Below are positions 34,421-41,951 of a DNA stretch of 64,000 nucleotides, piece by piece. The position numbers and the translations under genes were made by a program. The notes beneath the pieces were generated by a model. It was not told where the DNA came from. It made no database searches and saw only the letters and a program-made list of their open reading frames with translations. Origin of the DNA: Streptomyces lydicus (GTDB lineage Bacteria > Actinomycetota > Actinomycetes > Streptomycetales > Streptomycetaceae); NCBI RefSeq assembly GCF_001729485.1, contig NZ_CP017157.1:7564001-7628000 (forward strand), given 5' to 3'. Within the stretch, counting starts at the first letter, position 1. Each line of letters begins with the position of its first letter.

Positions 34421-35422
34421 TCACGCAGCGTTCGCAGCGGGGAGCGCTTTTGCGCCATCCGAGGTCACGCGGGTCGCGCCAAGGTAATCCGGCGTGTCGA
34501 TCTTGTCGAACCGGATCACGGCCCCGGTGTACGGCGCATTGATCATGTACCCGCCGCCCACATAGATCCCCACATGGTGGATCGACCGCGGATCCTTCAG
34601 GTCGTACGCGAAGAACACCAGGTCACCCGGGAGCAACTCGTTCCGCTTCGGGTGCGGCCCGGCGTTCCACTGGTCGTTCGCCACCCGCGGCAGCTCGATG
34701 CCCACGGAGTGGTACGCGGCCTTGGTCAGCCCCGAGCAGTCGAACCGCCCGTTCTGCGCCGCGGTCCCGGTGCCGCCCCACAGATACGGCGTGCCCAGCT
34801 TGTCCTGCGCGTAGTAGATGGCGCCCGCGGCCTGCTTCGACGGCGCCACCGGCCCGGCCGGCGCCTCGAAGCTCTTCGCCAGCGTCGTGATCGTCTTCAC
34901 GTAGTTCTGCGTCTCGCGGTACGGCGGCACCCCGCCGTACTGGATCACGCGGTACGCGCCGGCGTTGTACGCGGCGAGCATGTTGTGCGTCGCGTCACCG
35001 GGCGCGTCCTTCACGTACTTGGCCAGCTCGCAGTCGTACGAGGCGGCCGAGGCGATGGCGTCCTCCGGGTCCCACACGTCCCGCTTGCCGTCGCCGTCCC
35101 CGTCCACGCCGTGCGTCTGCCAGGTCGCCGGGATGAACTGCGCCATCCCTTGCGCGGACGCCGGACTCTGCGCCCTCGGGTTCCAGCCGCTCTCCTGATA
35201 GAGCTGCGCCGCCAGCAGCGCGGGGCTTATCGCCGGACACAGCGTCCCCCACTTCTGCACCTGCGTCAGATACTCGGCCGGCACCGCCCCCTTGGCCAGC
35301 CCGAGGGCCCGGCCGCCGATCCCGGCCAGCCCGGCCGCCGCCACGTACGTACCGATCAGGAGCAGCCCGAGCAGCAGCACCAGCCCTGCCCCGAGCCCAC
35401 CGGCCACCCAGAATTTACGCAC
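34421..35422 (-). CDS. lytic transglycosylase plus NlpC/P60 bifunctional wall hydrolase
   Basis: A 333-aa protein. GTG 35422 is preferred (GGGAGGG 8 nt upstream) over ATG 35440. One N-terminal membrane helix (AGGLGAGLVLLLGLLLIG) anchors a soluble lytic transglycosylase domain with catalytic Glu in AAQLYQESGWNP and QGMAQFIPATW. A C-terminal NlpC/P60 domain follows, with catalytic Cys in FDCSGLTKAAYH and His in SIHHVGIYVGGG. This two-enzyme layout is that of VirB1-like proteins of Gram-positive conjugation systems (for example Tn916 Orf14). It is divergent from and adjacent to the secretion-like gene set, which supports a wall-remodelling role for that machine. Confidence 0.92.
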   Translation of the reverse strand: MRKFWVAGGLGAGLVLLLGLLLIGTYVAAAGLAGIGGRALGLAKGAVPAEYLTQVQKWGTLCPAISPALLAAQLYQESGWNPRAQSPASAQGMAQFIPATWQTHGVDGDGDGKRDVWDPEDAIASAASYDCELAKYVKDAPGDATHNMLAAYNAGAYRVIQYGGVPPYRETQNYVKTITTLAKSFEAPAGPVAPSKQAAGAIYYAQDKLGTPYLWGGTGTAAQNGRFDCSGLTKAAYHSVGIELPRVANDQWNAGPHPKRNELLPGDLVFFAYDLKDPRSIHHVGIYVGGGYMINAPYTGAVIRFDKIDTPDYLGATRVTSDGAKALPAANAA

Positions 35423-35864
35423 GCCACAACCCTCCCCCATTCAGGCGCGGTTCACTGCCTTTTTCCGGCCGGTCGCTGCGCGTTGCGTCACACGGGAGGC
35501 GCAGGGGGCGCTCCGAACCGGGGCACGGCGCCACAGACGGCGACACCCGGCGCGCCGCCGTATGAGCGACACTTGGCCGAGGGCCCCGGAAAACCGAGGC
35601 CCGCGGCCGGTCCCCGTTTACCACTGCGCCGCCGCCCCGATGATCATTGCTCAGGGTTATCGCCCGTGATACACACGGTGAGACTAGTCAGTTCAATGGA
35701 TGACGTGCGCCCGCCCGCACACGCCACCACCATCGGATCCGTCAAAGAAAGGCGCCAAGTCGACTTCTGACGGCGTCTTCGTCAGCGAAGATAGATACGG
35801 GGCCCGCGCACACCGGCACGGGCACGGACAGTTAACTACCCATAAAGGGGCGGTGAGTTCACAC
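35423..35864. other. divergent regulatory region of the secretion-like locus
   Basis: A 442-bp gap. It contains an A/T-richer core at 35640-35860 with TAGATA (35792-35797) as a possible -10. Immediately before it is a dyad CTGACG-N7-CGTCAG (35767-35785) that could be an operator. No convincing gene in either strand. Confidence 0.5.
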
Positions 35865-36191
35865 ATGGCGCAGATGTCACACATGATTCTTGCGGCCGAA
35901 AAGGGCGACATCACCACCATCATCGGCGGAATCGCCCCGGACTGGGGCCCGTTCGGCAGCCTGGGCAACGAGGCCCGGGTGATGGTCGAGGTGGTCATGG
36001 CGGTCGCGATCCTGCTGTGCCTCGGCATCGCGATCTGGGGCGCCGCCAAACAGCGCATCGGCGCCACCGCGCTGCGCGACACCTTCAGCGCCGAACAGGG
36101 CAAGGGCCTGATCGTGGCCGGCCTGACCGGCGTCTTCATCATCGGCTCCCTGGGGACGCTGTTCACCATCGTCTACGGCATGGCGGTCTAG
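35865..36191 (+). CDS. small two-helix membrane protein (pilin/VirB2-like)
   Basis: A 108-aa protein; the ATG at 35865 has GGTGAG 7 nt upstream, and the GTG at 35853 is a possible alternative. Two strong membrane helices, MVEVVMAVAILLCLGIAIWG and GLIVAGLTGVFIIGSLGTLF, are joined by a short basic loop (AKQRIGATALRD). Small size, two helices and first position in the locus mirror VirB2/TrbC-like pilins of type IV secretion systems. There is no cleavable signal, so the assignment is by architecture only. It probably corresponds to S. coelicolor cmdF (recalled, not verified). Confidence 0.75.
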   Translation: MAQMSHMILAAEKGDITTIIGGIAPDWGPFGSLGNEARVMVEVVMAVAILLCLGIAIWGAAKQRIGATALRDTFSAEQGKGLIVAGLTGVFIIGSLGTLFTIVYGMAV

Positions 36192-36771
36192 GCCGTGCCG
36201 TGCGAACCGTCCCGGACGCCCCGGAAGGCAGGCCCCAGGCCCTAGGTCCTGCCGCGGCGGCCGCTCCGGGGCTCCGTGCGGGCGTCTCCGGACACCCGCC
36301 ACCCCTTCCACGACCGCCGGGGCCCGTACCCCGGGCAGGCGCCGTCCCCGCGCCGCCCCATGCGCCCCCGCCCGTCCTCTCTCCGCCGTCCCGTGCCTCC
36401 ACCCGCTTCCACCGGCCGCATCTCCCCTGCCGAGGCCCCATGCTGACGCCCACGCACCCCGGCCCGACGGGGCCCGCCCCCTGCCCTCCGCACGCCCGCG
36501 ACCAGCGGACCGATTGCGCCGCCCGCCGCGCGGGGACAGGTGGACCCGGGGCCACGAGGCCCTACGGAAGCAACGGCGAAGGCGGGACGAGCGATGCGCA
36601 CAAATAGCCCAGAGTCCCCCATTCGCCTCCGCCGCACCGCATCTGAGGACCCGTCACGGTGAGATGTACTCGTACCACTTCGCCCGAGCTGCCTCCCACG
36701 CGGCTACGGTCATATGAGGGCGGCACAACGACGGCACGGACGGCGACGGCGGTAGAGGGGGCACAGGCGCG
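36192..36771. other. 580-bp non-coding gap inside the secretion-like locus
   Basis: No frame has native codon bias here. A stem GGCAGG / CCTGCC (36227-36232 and 36248-36253) may terminate the small membrane-protein transcript. An A/T-richer stretch at about 36650-36720 (TACGGT, CATATG) may be the promoter of the downstream genes. Confidence 0.5.
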
Positions 36772-37629
36772 ATGAGTCTCAGTGACGACGGCGGCTACGG
36801 CGGCGACGGCCACCGCGGTTCCGAGGCGGGCCAGACACGGACCAGACTTCCCGGGAGCGAAGGCGACCTCTACGGCTCGGGACGCCGGCCCCGGACGGGC
36901 ATGTCCAGCCGCAACCTCGTCACGATCGTCGGCGTGATCGTCCTGCTGCTCGCGGCCATCGCCTTCGCCAACCGCGACGGCAGCGGCAACAACGAATCCC
37001 CCGACGACTCCGCCAAGGGCCCCGCCGCCGACGCCGCCCGCCCCACCTCCCCCACCGGCACCAAGCCGGTCGCCGGCAAGACCAGCGGCATCGCCACGGG
37101 CTTCGCCAAGACGGAACAGGGGGCACAGTCGGCGGCGGCGAACTATGTGGTGGCGTTGTCCAGTGACGGGATGTACAAGTCGAACCAGCGCGACACGATC
37201 GTCAACGCCGTCTACACCCCCTCGGCGGCCACGGCGCGCAAGGACAGCCTGCGAAAGGTCTACACGGACCCGAAGTTCCTCGGCCGGATCGGCCTCAAGC
37301 CGGACGGCACCGCACCCGGCGGGATGACTTTTGTGTCCCGGGCCAACCCGGTCGGCACCAAGACCGAGAAGTTCGAAGCCACCACCGCCAAGGTCTCCGT
37401 CTGGTACTCCCTCTTGTTCGGCATCGCGGGCCAGGGTTCCCAGAATCCCGTCGCGGAGAGCTGGTACACGTCCACGATGCAGCTGCAGTGGGTCAACGGG
37501 GACTGGAAGGTCGTCGGCTTCACGCCGAAGGCCGGACCGGCGCCGGTCGGCGGCGACCAGACCGCTGCCACGGCAAAGGACATGTCCCAGGCGGTCCAAG
37601 GTTTCGGAGGGTTCACCTATGCGAGGTAA
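36772..37629 (+). CDS. VirB8/TcpC-like membrane protein of the secretion-like locus
   Basis: A 285-aa protein with a 45-residue cytoplasmic Gly/Arg-rich N-terminus, one membrane helix (NLVTIVGVIVLLLAAIAFAN), an Ala/Pro linker and a C-terminal extracytoplasmic domain. That domain runs from about residue 115 to 275 (AAANYVVALSSDGMYKSN, SVWYSLLFGIAGQGSQNPVA, STMQLQWVNGDWKVVGFTP). The one-helix-plus-NTF2-like layout, with QLQWVNGDWKV as the terminal strand pair, is that of VirB8/TcpC conjugation proteins. It overlaps the next gene by 11 nt, so it is co-translated. Likely cmdE equivalent. Confidence 0.75.
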   Translation: MSLSDDGGYGGDGHRGSEAGQTRTRLPGSEGDLYGSGRRPRTGMSSRNLVTIVGVIVLLLAAIAFANRDGSGNNESPDDSAKGPAADAARPTSPTGTKPVAGKTSGIATGFAKTEQGAQSAAANYVVALSSDGMYKSNQRDTIVNAVYTPSAATARKDSLRKVYTDPKFLGRIGLKPDGTAPGGMTFVSRANPVGTKTEKFEATTAKVSVWYSLLFGIAGQGSQNPVAESWYTSTMQLQWVNGDWKVVGFTPKAGPAPVGGDQTAATAKDMSQAVQGFGGFTYAR

Positions 37630-38938
37630 CAACCGACGCCGGGCCCTCGCGGTCGTCTCGGCACTGACCGGACTGCAGGCCACGCTCGTGGTCCTCACCG
37701 GCCGCGCCTTCGCGGCTCCGTCTCCCAAGCCGAGCGACGGCCCCTGCGATCTGCTCTCGGACAAGGCCAAGGAGCTGTGCGAGCAGCGAAGCACGGGCGG
37801 CAGCGGAGGCGGGACGTCCAATCCGGGCGGTGGGCTCACCGACTCCAACCCCCTCGACCCCCTCGACTCCCTGGCCAAAGGCTGCGCCAAAGCCGCCGCC
37901 TGGATCGTCGACAAGCTGTCCGACGCCGTGAACGCCACCTCCCAGGTGGACTTCACCAACGCGGCGTTCCTGCGGCAGTACGCCGTCGTCTTCGCCGCCT
38001 CCACCGTGCTCACGCTCGTGCTGTGGCTGCTGGCCGTCGCCAAGCGGGCGGTGCGCGGGGTGCGGCTCACCGAGGCGATCAGCGAGGCGGTCGGGTTCCT
38101 CTGGCTGACGGTGCTGGCCTCCGCGTTCACCCCGCTGATCCTCTACACCGTCGTCTCCGCCACCGACGGCGTCACCCAGATCATCGCCAAGGGCACGGGA
38201 GCGCAGACCGACACCTTCTTCGGGTCGTTCTCGCAGGCGCTCACGAAGGGCACCGACATCGGCGGCGGGCCGATCATGCTGATCGTGGTGTCGCTGGTGT
38301 CCGTGCTGGCCGCCGGTGTGCTGTGGCTGGAGCTGGTGATCCGAGCCGCGCTGCTGTACGTCGGGGCGCTGCTCGGCACGGTCGTGTACGCCGGCCTGGT
38401 CGACAAGAACATGTGGGGCCACGTGCGCCGCTGGGCCGGCATCATGATCGCGGTGATCATGGTGAAACCCGTCATCGTGATCGTGCTGGGCATCGCCGGC
38501 GCCCTGTCCTCCAACAAGGGGCCGAACGCCATCTCCGCCGTCGTCTCCGGCCTCGCGATCATCCTGCTGGCCATCTTCGCCAGCGCGGTGATCTACCGCT
38601 TCGTCCCCGGCTTCGGCGACGAGATCGCCGCGTCCCGCAACAACCGGATGAGCCGCGGGGCGGAGAACACCGCCGCGGCCGTCCTCAGCTCCCCCGCCGC
38701 GCTGGTGTCCCAGGGCATCAAGACCCACAGCTCCCGCGCCTCCGGCGGCGACGGGCAGCAGGGCGCGCAGGGCGGCCAGTCCCGGCCGGCCGACGCGGTC
38801 TCCGGTGGCGTCGCGGCGCACGGCTCCCGCTCCGGCGGCGGCCAGACCCCGCCCCCCGCCACCCCCGCCCCCCGTACGAACCCCACTCCCGGCAGCAGCG
38901 CCCGCACCGGCAAGACAGCAGGAGGTGATGGGCGTTGA
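37619..38938 (+). CDS. VirB6/TrbL-like polytopic membrane protein
   Basis: A 439-aa protein starting MRGNNRRRALAVVSALTGLQ (37619), with a signal peptide ending near AFA. A Cys-containing extracytoplasmic segment (GPCDLLSDKAKELCEQ) is followed by about six membrane helices (VFAASTVLTLVLWLLAV, LTVLASAFTPLILYTVV, IMLIVVSLVSVLAAGVLWLE, AALLYVGALLGTVVYAG, MIAVIMVKPVIVIVLGI, GLAIILLAIFASAVIY). The Gly/Gln/Pro-rich cytoplasmic tail is over 90 residues. Topology and tail match VirB6/TrbL channel proteins. TTGA links its stop to the next gene. Confidence 0.8.
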   Translation: MRGNNRRRALAVVSALTGLQATLVVLTGRAFAAPSPKPSDGPCDLLSDKAKELCEQRSTGGSGGGTSNPGGGLTDSNPLDPLDSLAKGCAKAAAWIVDKLSDAVNATSQVDFTNAAFLRQYAVVFAASTVLTLVLWLLAVAKRAVRGVRLTEAISEAVGFLWLTVLASAFTPLILYTVVSATDGVTQIIAKGTGAQTDTFFGSFSQALTKGTDIGGGPIMLIVVSLVSVLAAGVLWLELVIRAALLYVGALLGTVVYAGLVDKNMWGHVRRWAGIMIAVIMVKPVIVIVLGIAGALSSNKGPNAISAVVSGLAIILLAIFASAVIYRFVPGFGDEIAASRNNRMSRGAENTAAAVLSSPAALVSQGIKTHSSRASGGDGQQGAQGGQSRPADAVSGGVAAHGSRSGGGQTPPPATPAPRTNPTPGSSARTGKTAGGDGR

Positions 38939-40497
38939 GCACGCAGTCCCACCCGATCGCGCCACGTCGCACATATCTGATCGGCCGTGCCCGGCCCAAC
39001 GCGATCGTCGGCAAGAACCGCGAGACCGGTGAGATCGCGCTGATCATCGCGGGTGCCTTCCTCGGCATGATGTGCGGCCTGCTGGTGCCGGTGCTCTCGC
39101 TGCGCATCGTGACGCTCACCGGCTTCCCGATGCTCGGCCTCGCCGCCGTCTACGTCCCGTACAAGGGCCGCACCTTCTACCGGTGGTTCGAGATCCGCCG
39201 CAGCTTCCGCCGTACGGTCCGCCGGGGCGCCACCTACCGCTCCGGCGCCGCCGAGGCGGGCGTACGGATGGACGGCCGGGAGGTCGAGATCGGCCCGCCG
39301 CCCGGCATCGGGCGGATCAACTGGCTGGCCGCGCCGTTCGGCCCCGACGAGATCGCGGTCCTGCTGCACGCCGACCGCCGCACCGTCACGGCCGCCATCG
39401 AGATCGAGGGCCCGGGCGTCGGCCTGCGCGACAGCGAGGACCAGGAGGCCCTCGTCGACCGGTTCGGCACGCTGCTCAAGCACGTCGCCAACGGGGACGG
39501 CTTCGTGACCCGGCTTCAGATGCTGGCGCGCACGCTCCCCGCCGACCCCGACGCGCACGCCAAGGACGTCACCCAGCGCGGCGACGCCACCTCCCCCCGC
39601 TGGCTGCAGGAGTCCTACGACCAGCTGCAGTCGATGGTGTCCACCTCCTCCGAGCAGCACCGCGCCTACCTCGTCGCCTGTATGCACTACACCCGCGAGC
39701 TGGCCACCGAGGCGCACACCATGGCCCGCGCCGCCCGGATGCACCAGGGCGGACTGCTGCGCAAGAAGCTCGACCGGGACGCCGGCCTGGCGGTGGTGAT
39801 GGCCCGTGAGCTGACCGACATCTGCGCCCGGCTCGCCGAGGCCGACATCCGGGTCCGCCAGCCCCTCGGCCAGGCCCGGCTCGCCTCCCTGGTCCACTCG
39901 ATGTACGACCCGGACCACCCCATCGACCACATCCAGGCGATGAGCAAGCGCAACGCCTGGCCCGCCGAGCTCGACGCGATGGAGCCGACGTACCTCCAGG
40001 CCAAGACGCGCGAGTCGACGACCCGTGCGCCCTGGTGTCACGCCACCGCCTGGATCAAGGAGTGGCCGCTGACCCCGGTGGGCGTCAACTTCCTCGCCCC
40101 CCTCCTGGTGCACACCCCGGACGTCATCCGCACGGTCGCGGTCTGCATGGACCTGGAGCCCACCGAGATCGCCATCGAGCGCATGCTGACGGAGAAGACG
40201 AACGACGACGCCGAGGCCAGCCGCGCGGCGAAGATGAACCGGGTGGTGGACCCGCGCGACGTGGCCCACCACGGCCGGGTCGACCAGCGCGGCGAGGACC
40301 TCGCGTCCGGCGCGGCCGGCGTCAACCTCGTCGGCTACATCACGGTCTCCTCCCGCTCGCCCGAGGCGCTCGCCCGCGACAAGCGCACCATCCGCGCCTC
40401 CGCCGGCAAGTCGTATCTGAAGCTGGAGTGGTGCGACCGCGAACACCACCGGGCGTTCGTCAACACCCTGCCGTTCGCGACCGGAATCCGCCGCTAA
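38935..40497 (+). CDS. SCO6880-family protein (VirB3/PrgI plus VirB4 N-domain-like)
   Basis: A 520-aa protein starting at TTG (38935) with AGGAGG 9 nt upstream. Two membrane helices near the N-terminus (GEIALIIAGAFLGMMCGLLV, TLTGFPMLGLAAVYVPYKG) resemble VirB3/PrgI. They are followed by a large cytoplasmic region that resembles the CagE/TrbE/VirB4 N-terminal domain (VTAAIEIEGPGVGLRDSEDQ, LQMLARTLP, YLVACMHYTRELATEA, GYITVSSRSPEALARDKRTI). It lacks a P-loop, and the ATPase domain is encoded separately 23 bp downstream. The family is known as SCO6880, with no assigned activity. Confidence 0.85.
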   Translation: MSTQSHPIAPRRTYLIGRARPNAIVGKNRETGEIALIIAGAFLGMMCGLLVPVLSLRIVTLTGFPMLGLAAVYVPYKGRTFYRWFEIRRSFRRTVRRGATYRSGAAEAGVRMDGREVEIGPPPGIGRINWLAAPFGPDEIAVLLHADRRTVTAAIEIEGPGVGLRDSEDQEALVDRFGTLLKHVANGDGFVTRLQMLARTLPADPDAHAKDVTQRGDATSPRWLQESYDQLQSMVSTSSEQHRAYLVACMHYTRELATEAHTMARAARMHQGGLLRKKLDRDAGLAVVMARELTDICARLAEADIRVRQPLGQARLASLVHSMYDPDHPIDHIQAMSKRNAWPAELDAMEPTYLQAKTRESTTRAPWCHATAWIKEWPLTPVGVNFLAPLLVHTPDVIRTVAVCMDLEPTEIAIERMLTEKTNDDAEASRAAKMNRVVDPRDVAHHGRVDQRGEDLASGAAGVNLVGYITVSSRSPEALARDKRTIRASAGKSYLKLEWCDREHHRAFVNTLPFATGIRR

Positions 40498-40520
40498 AGC
40501 CGCTGGGAGGCGCGTACGTC

Positions 40521-41951
40521 ATGGCCATGCTCGACCCACTCGGAGCGCTCACCGAGGCGTTCACCAGCTTCCTGTTCGGGAAGGTGGAGACCACCCGGCT
40601 GCCCGTACGCACCTCCACCGGCCAGGCCCAGGCGGTCTACCTGCCCACCGCGGCCCCCGGCCTCGGCGACTCCGGCGTGATCATCGGCCGTGAGGTCTAC
40701 AGCGGCAAGGGCTACATCTACGACCCCTTCCAGCTCTACGGCCAGCAGCTGCCCGCCCCGCACTGGCTCGTCCTCGGCGAGTCCGGCAACGGCAAGTCCG
40801 CCCTGGAGAAGACCTACGTCCTGCGCCAGCTGCGGTTCCGCGACCGGCAGGTCGTCGTCCTGGACGCCCAGGGCGAGGACGGCGTCGGCGAATGGAACCT
40901 CATCGCCGAGGAGCTGGGGATAACCCCCATCCGCCTGGACCCGACGGCCGCCCTCAACGGCGGCATCCGCCTCAACCCGCTCGACCCGTCGATCACCACG
41001 ACCGGCCAGCTGGCCCTGCTCCGCACGATCATCGAGGTCGCCATGGGCCACGGCCTGGACGAACGCTCCGGCTTCGCCCTCAAGGTCGCCCACGCGTACG
41101 TCAACGAGACCATCACCGACCGCCAGCCCGTCCTGACCGACATCGTCGAGCAGCTGCGGCACCCCGAGGCCGAGTCGGCCGAGGCCATGAACGTCGACAT
41201 AGACGACGTACGGGCCTGGGGCCTGGACGTGGCCCTGGTGCTCGACCGGCTCGTCGACGGTGACCTGCGCGGCATGTTCGACGGGCCGACGTCCGCGGGC
41301 ATCGACCTCGACGCCCCGCTGATCGTCTTCGACCTCTCCCACATCGACCGCAACTCCATCGCGATGCCCATCCTGATGGCAATCGTCGGCGTGTGGCTGG
41401 AACACACCTGGATCCGGCCCGACCGGAAGAAACGGATCTTCCTGGTCGAAGAGGCGTGGCACATCATCAACTCCCCCTTCGTGGCCCAGCTCTTCCAGCG
41501 ACTGCTGAAGTTCGGCCGACGGCTCGGCCTCTCCTTCGTGGCCGTCGTCCACCACCTCTCCGACGTCGTGGACGGCGCGGCCGCGCGGGAGGCCGCGGCG
41601 ATCCTCAAGATGGCCTCCACCCGCACCATTTACGCCCAGAAGGCGGACGAGGCACGGGCCACCGGGCGGGTACTGGGCCTGCCGCGCTGGGCCGTGGAGA
41701 TCATTCCGACGCTCACCCCCGGCATCGCGGTCTGGGACGTCAACGGCAACGTCCAGGTGGTCAAGCACCTCATCACCGAGGCGGAACGCCCGCTGGTCTT
41801 CACCGACCGGGCGATGACCGAGTCCTCCGCGATGCCGGCCGACGAGGCACGCGCCCTGGAAGCGGCGGCGGACGCCGAGGCCGAGGCACGCGCCGAGGCC
41901 ATCGCGATGGAGCGCCGGTGGAGAGACGAGTCGAGCGAGACGGTGGCGTGA
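40521..41951 (+). CDS. VirB4-like secretion ATPase
   Basis: A 476-aa ATPase starting at 40521 after GGGAGG. Walker A is GESGNGKSA (residues 86-94), Walker B is RKKRIFLVEEAWH, and other VirB4 C-domain hallmarks are VVVLDAQGEDG, GIRLNPLDP, SLSHIDRNS-type strands, and RLGLSFVAVVHHLSDV. It energises substrate or subunit movement in type IV secretion. Here it lacks the usual N-terminal domain, which appears to be supplied by the gene upstream. Likely S. coelicolor cmdB equivalent (SCO4127), a membrane-associated ATP/GTP-binding protein reported to affect sporulation and antibiotic production (recalled). Confidence 0.9.
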   Translation: MAMLDPLGALTEAFTSFLFGKVETTRLPVRTSTGQAQAVYLPTAAPGLGDSGVIIGREVYSGKGYIYDPFQLYGQQLPAPHWLVLGESGNGKSALEKTYVLRQLRFRDRQVVVLDAQGEDGVGEWNLIAEELGITPIRLDPTAALNGGIRLNPLDPSITTTGQLALLRTIIEVAMGHGLDERSGFALKVAHAYVNETITDRQPVLTDIVEQLRHPEAESAEAMNVDIDDVRAWGLDVALVLDRLVDGDLRGMFDGPTSAGIDLDAPLIVFDLSHIDRNSIAMPILMAIVGVWLEHTWIRPDRKKRIFLVEEAWHIINSPFVAQLFQRLLKFGRRLGLSFVAVVHHLSDVVDGAAAREAAAILKMASTRTIYAQKADEARATGRVLGLPRWAVEIIPTLTPGIAVWDVNGNVQVVKHLITEAERPLVFTDRAMTESSAMPADEARALEAAADAEAEARAEAIAMERRWRDESSETVA

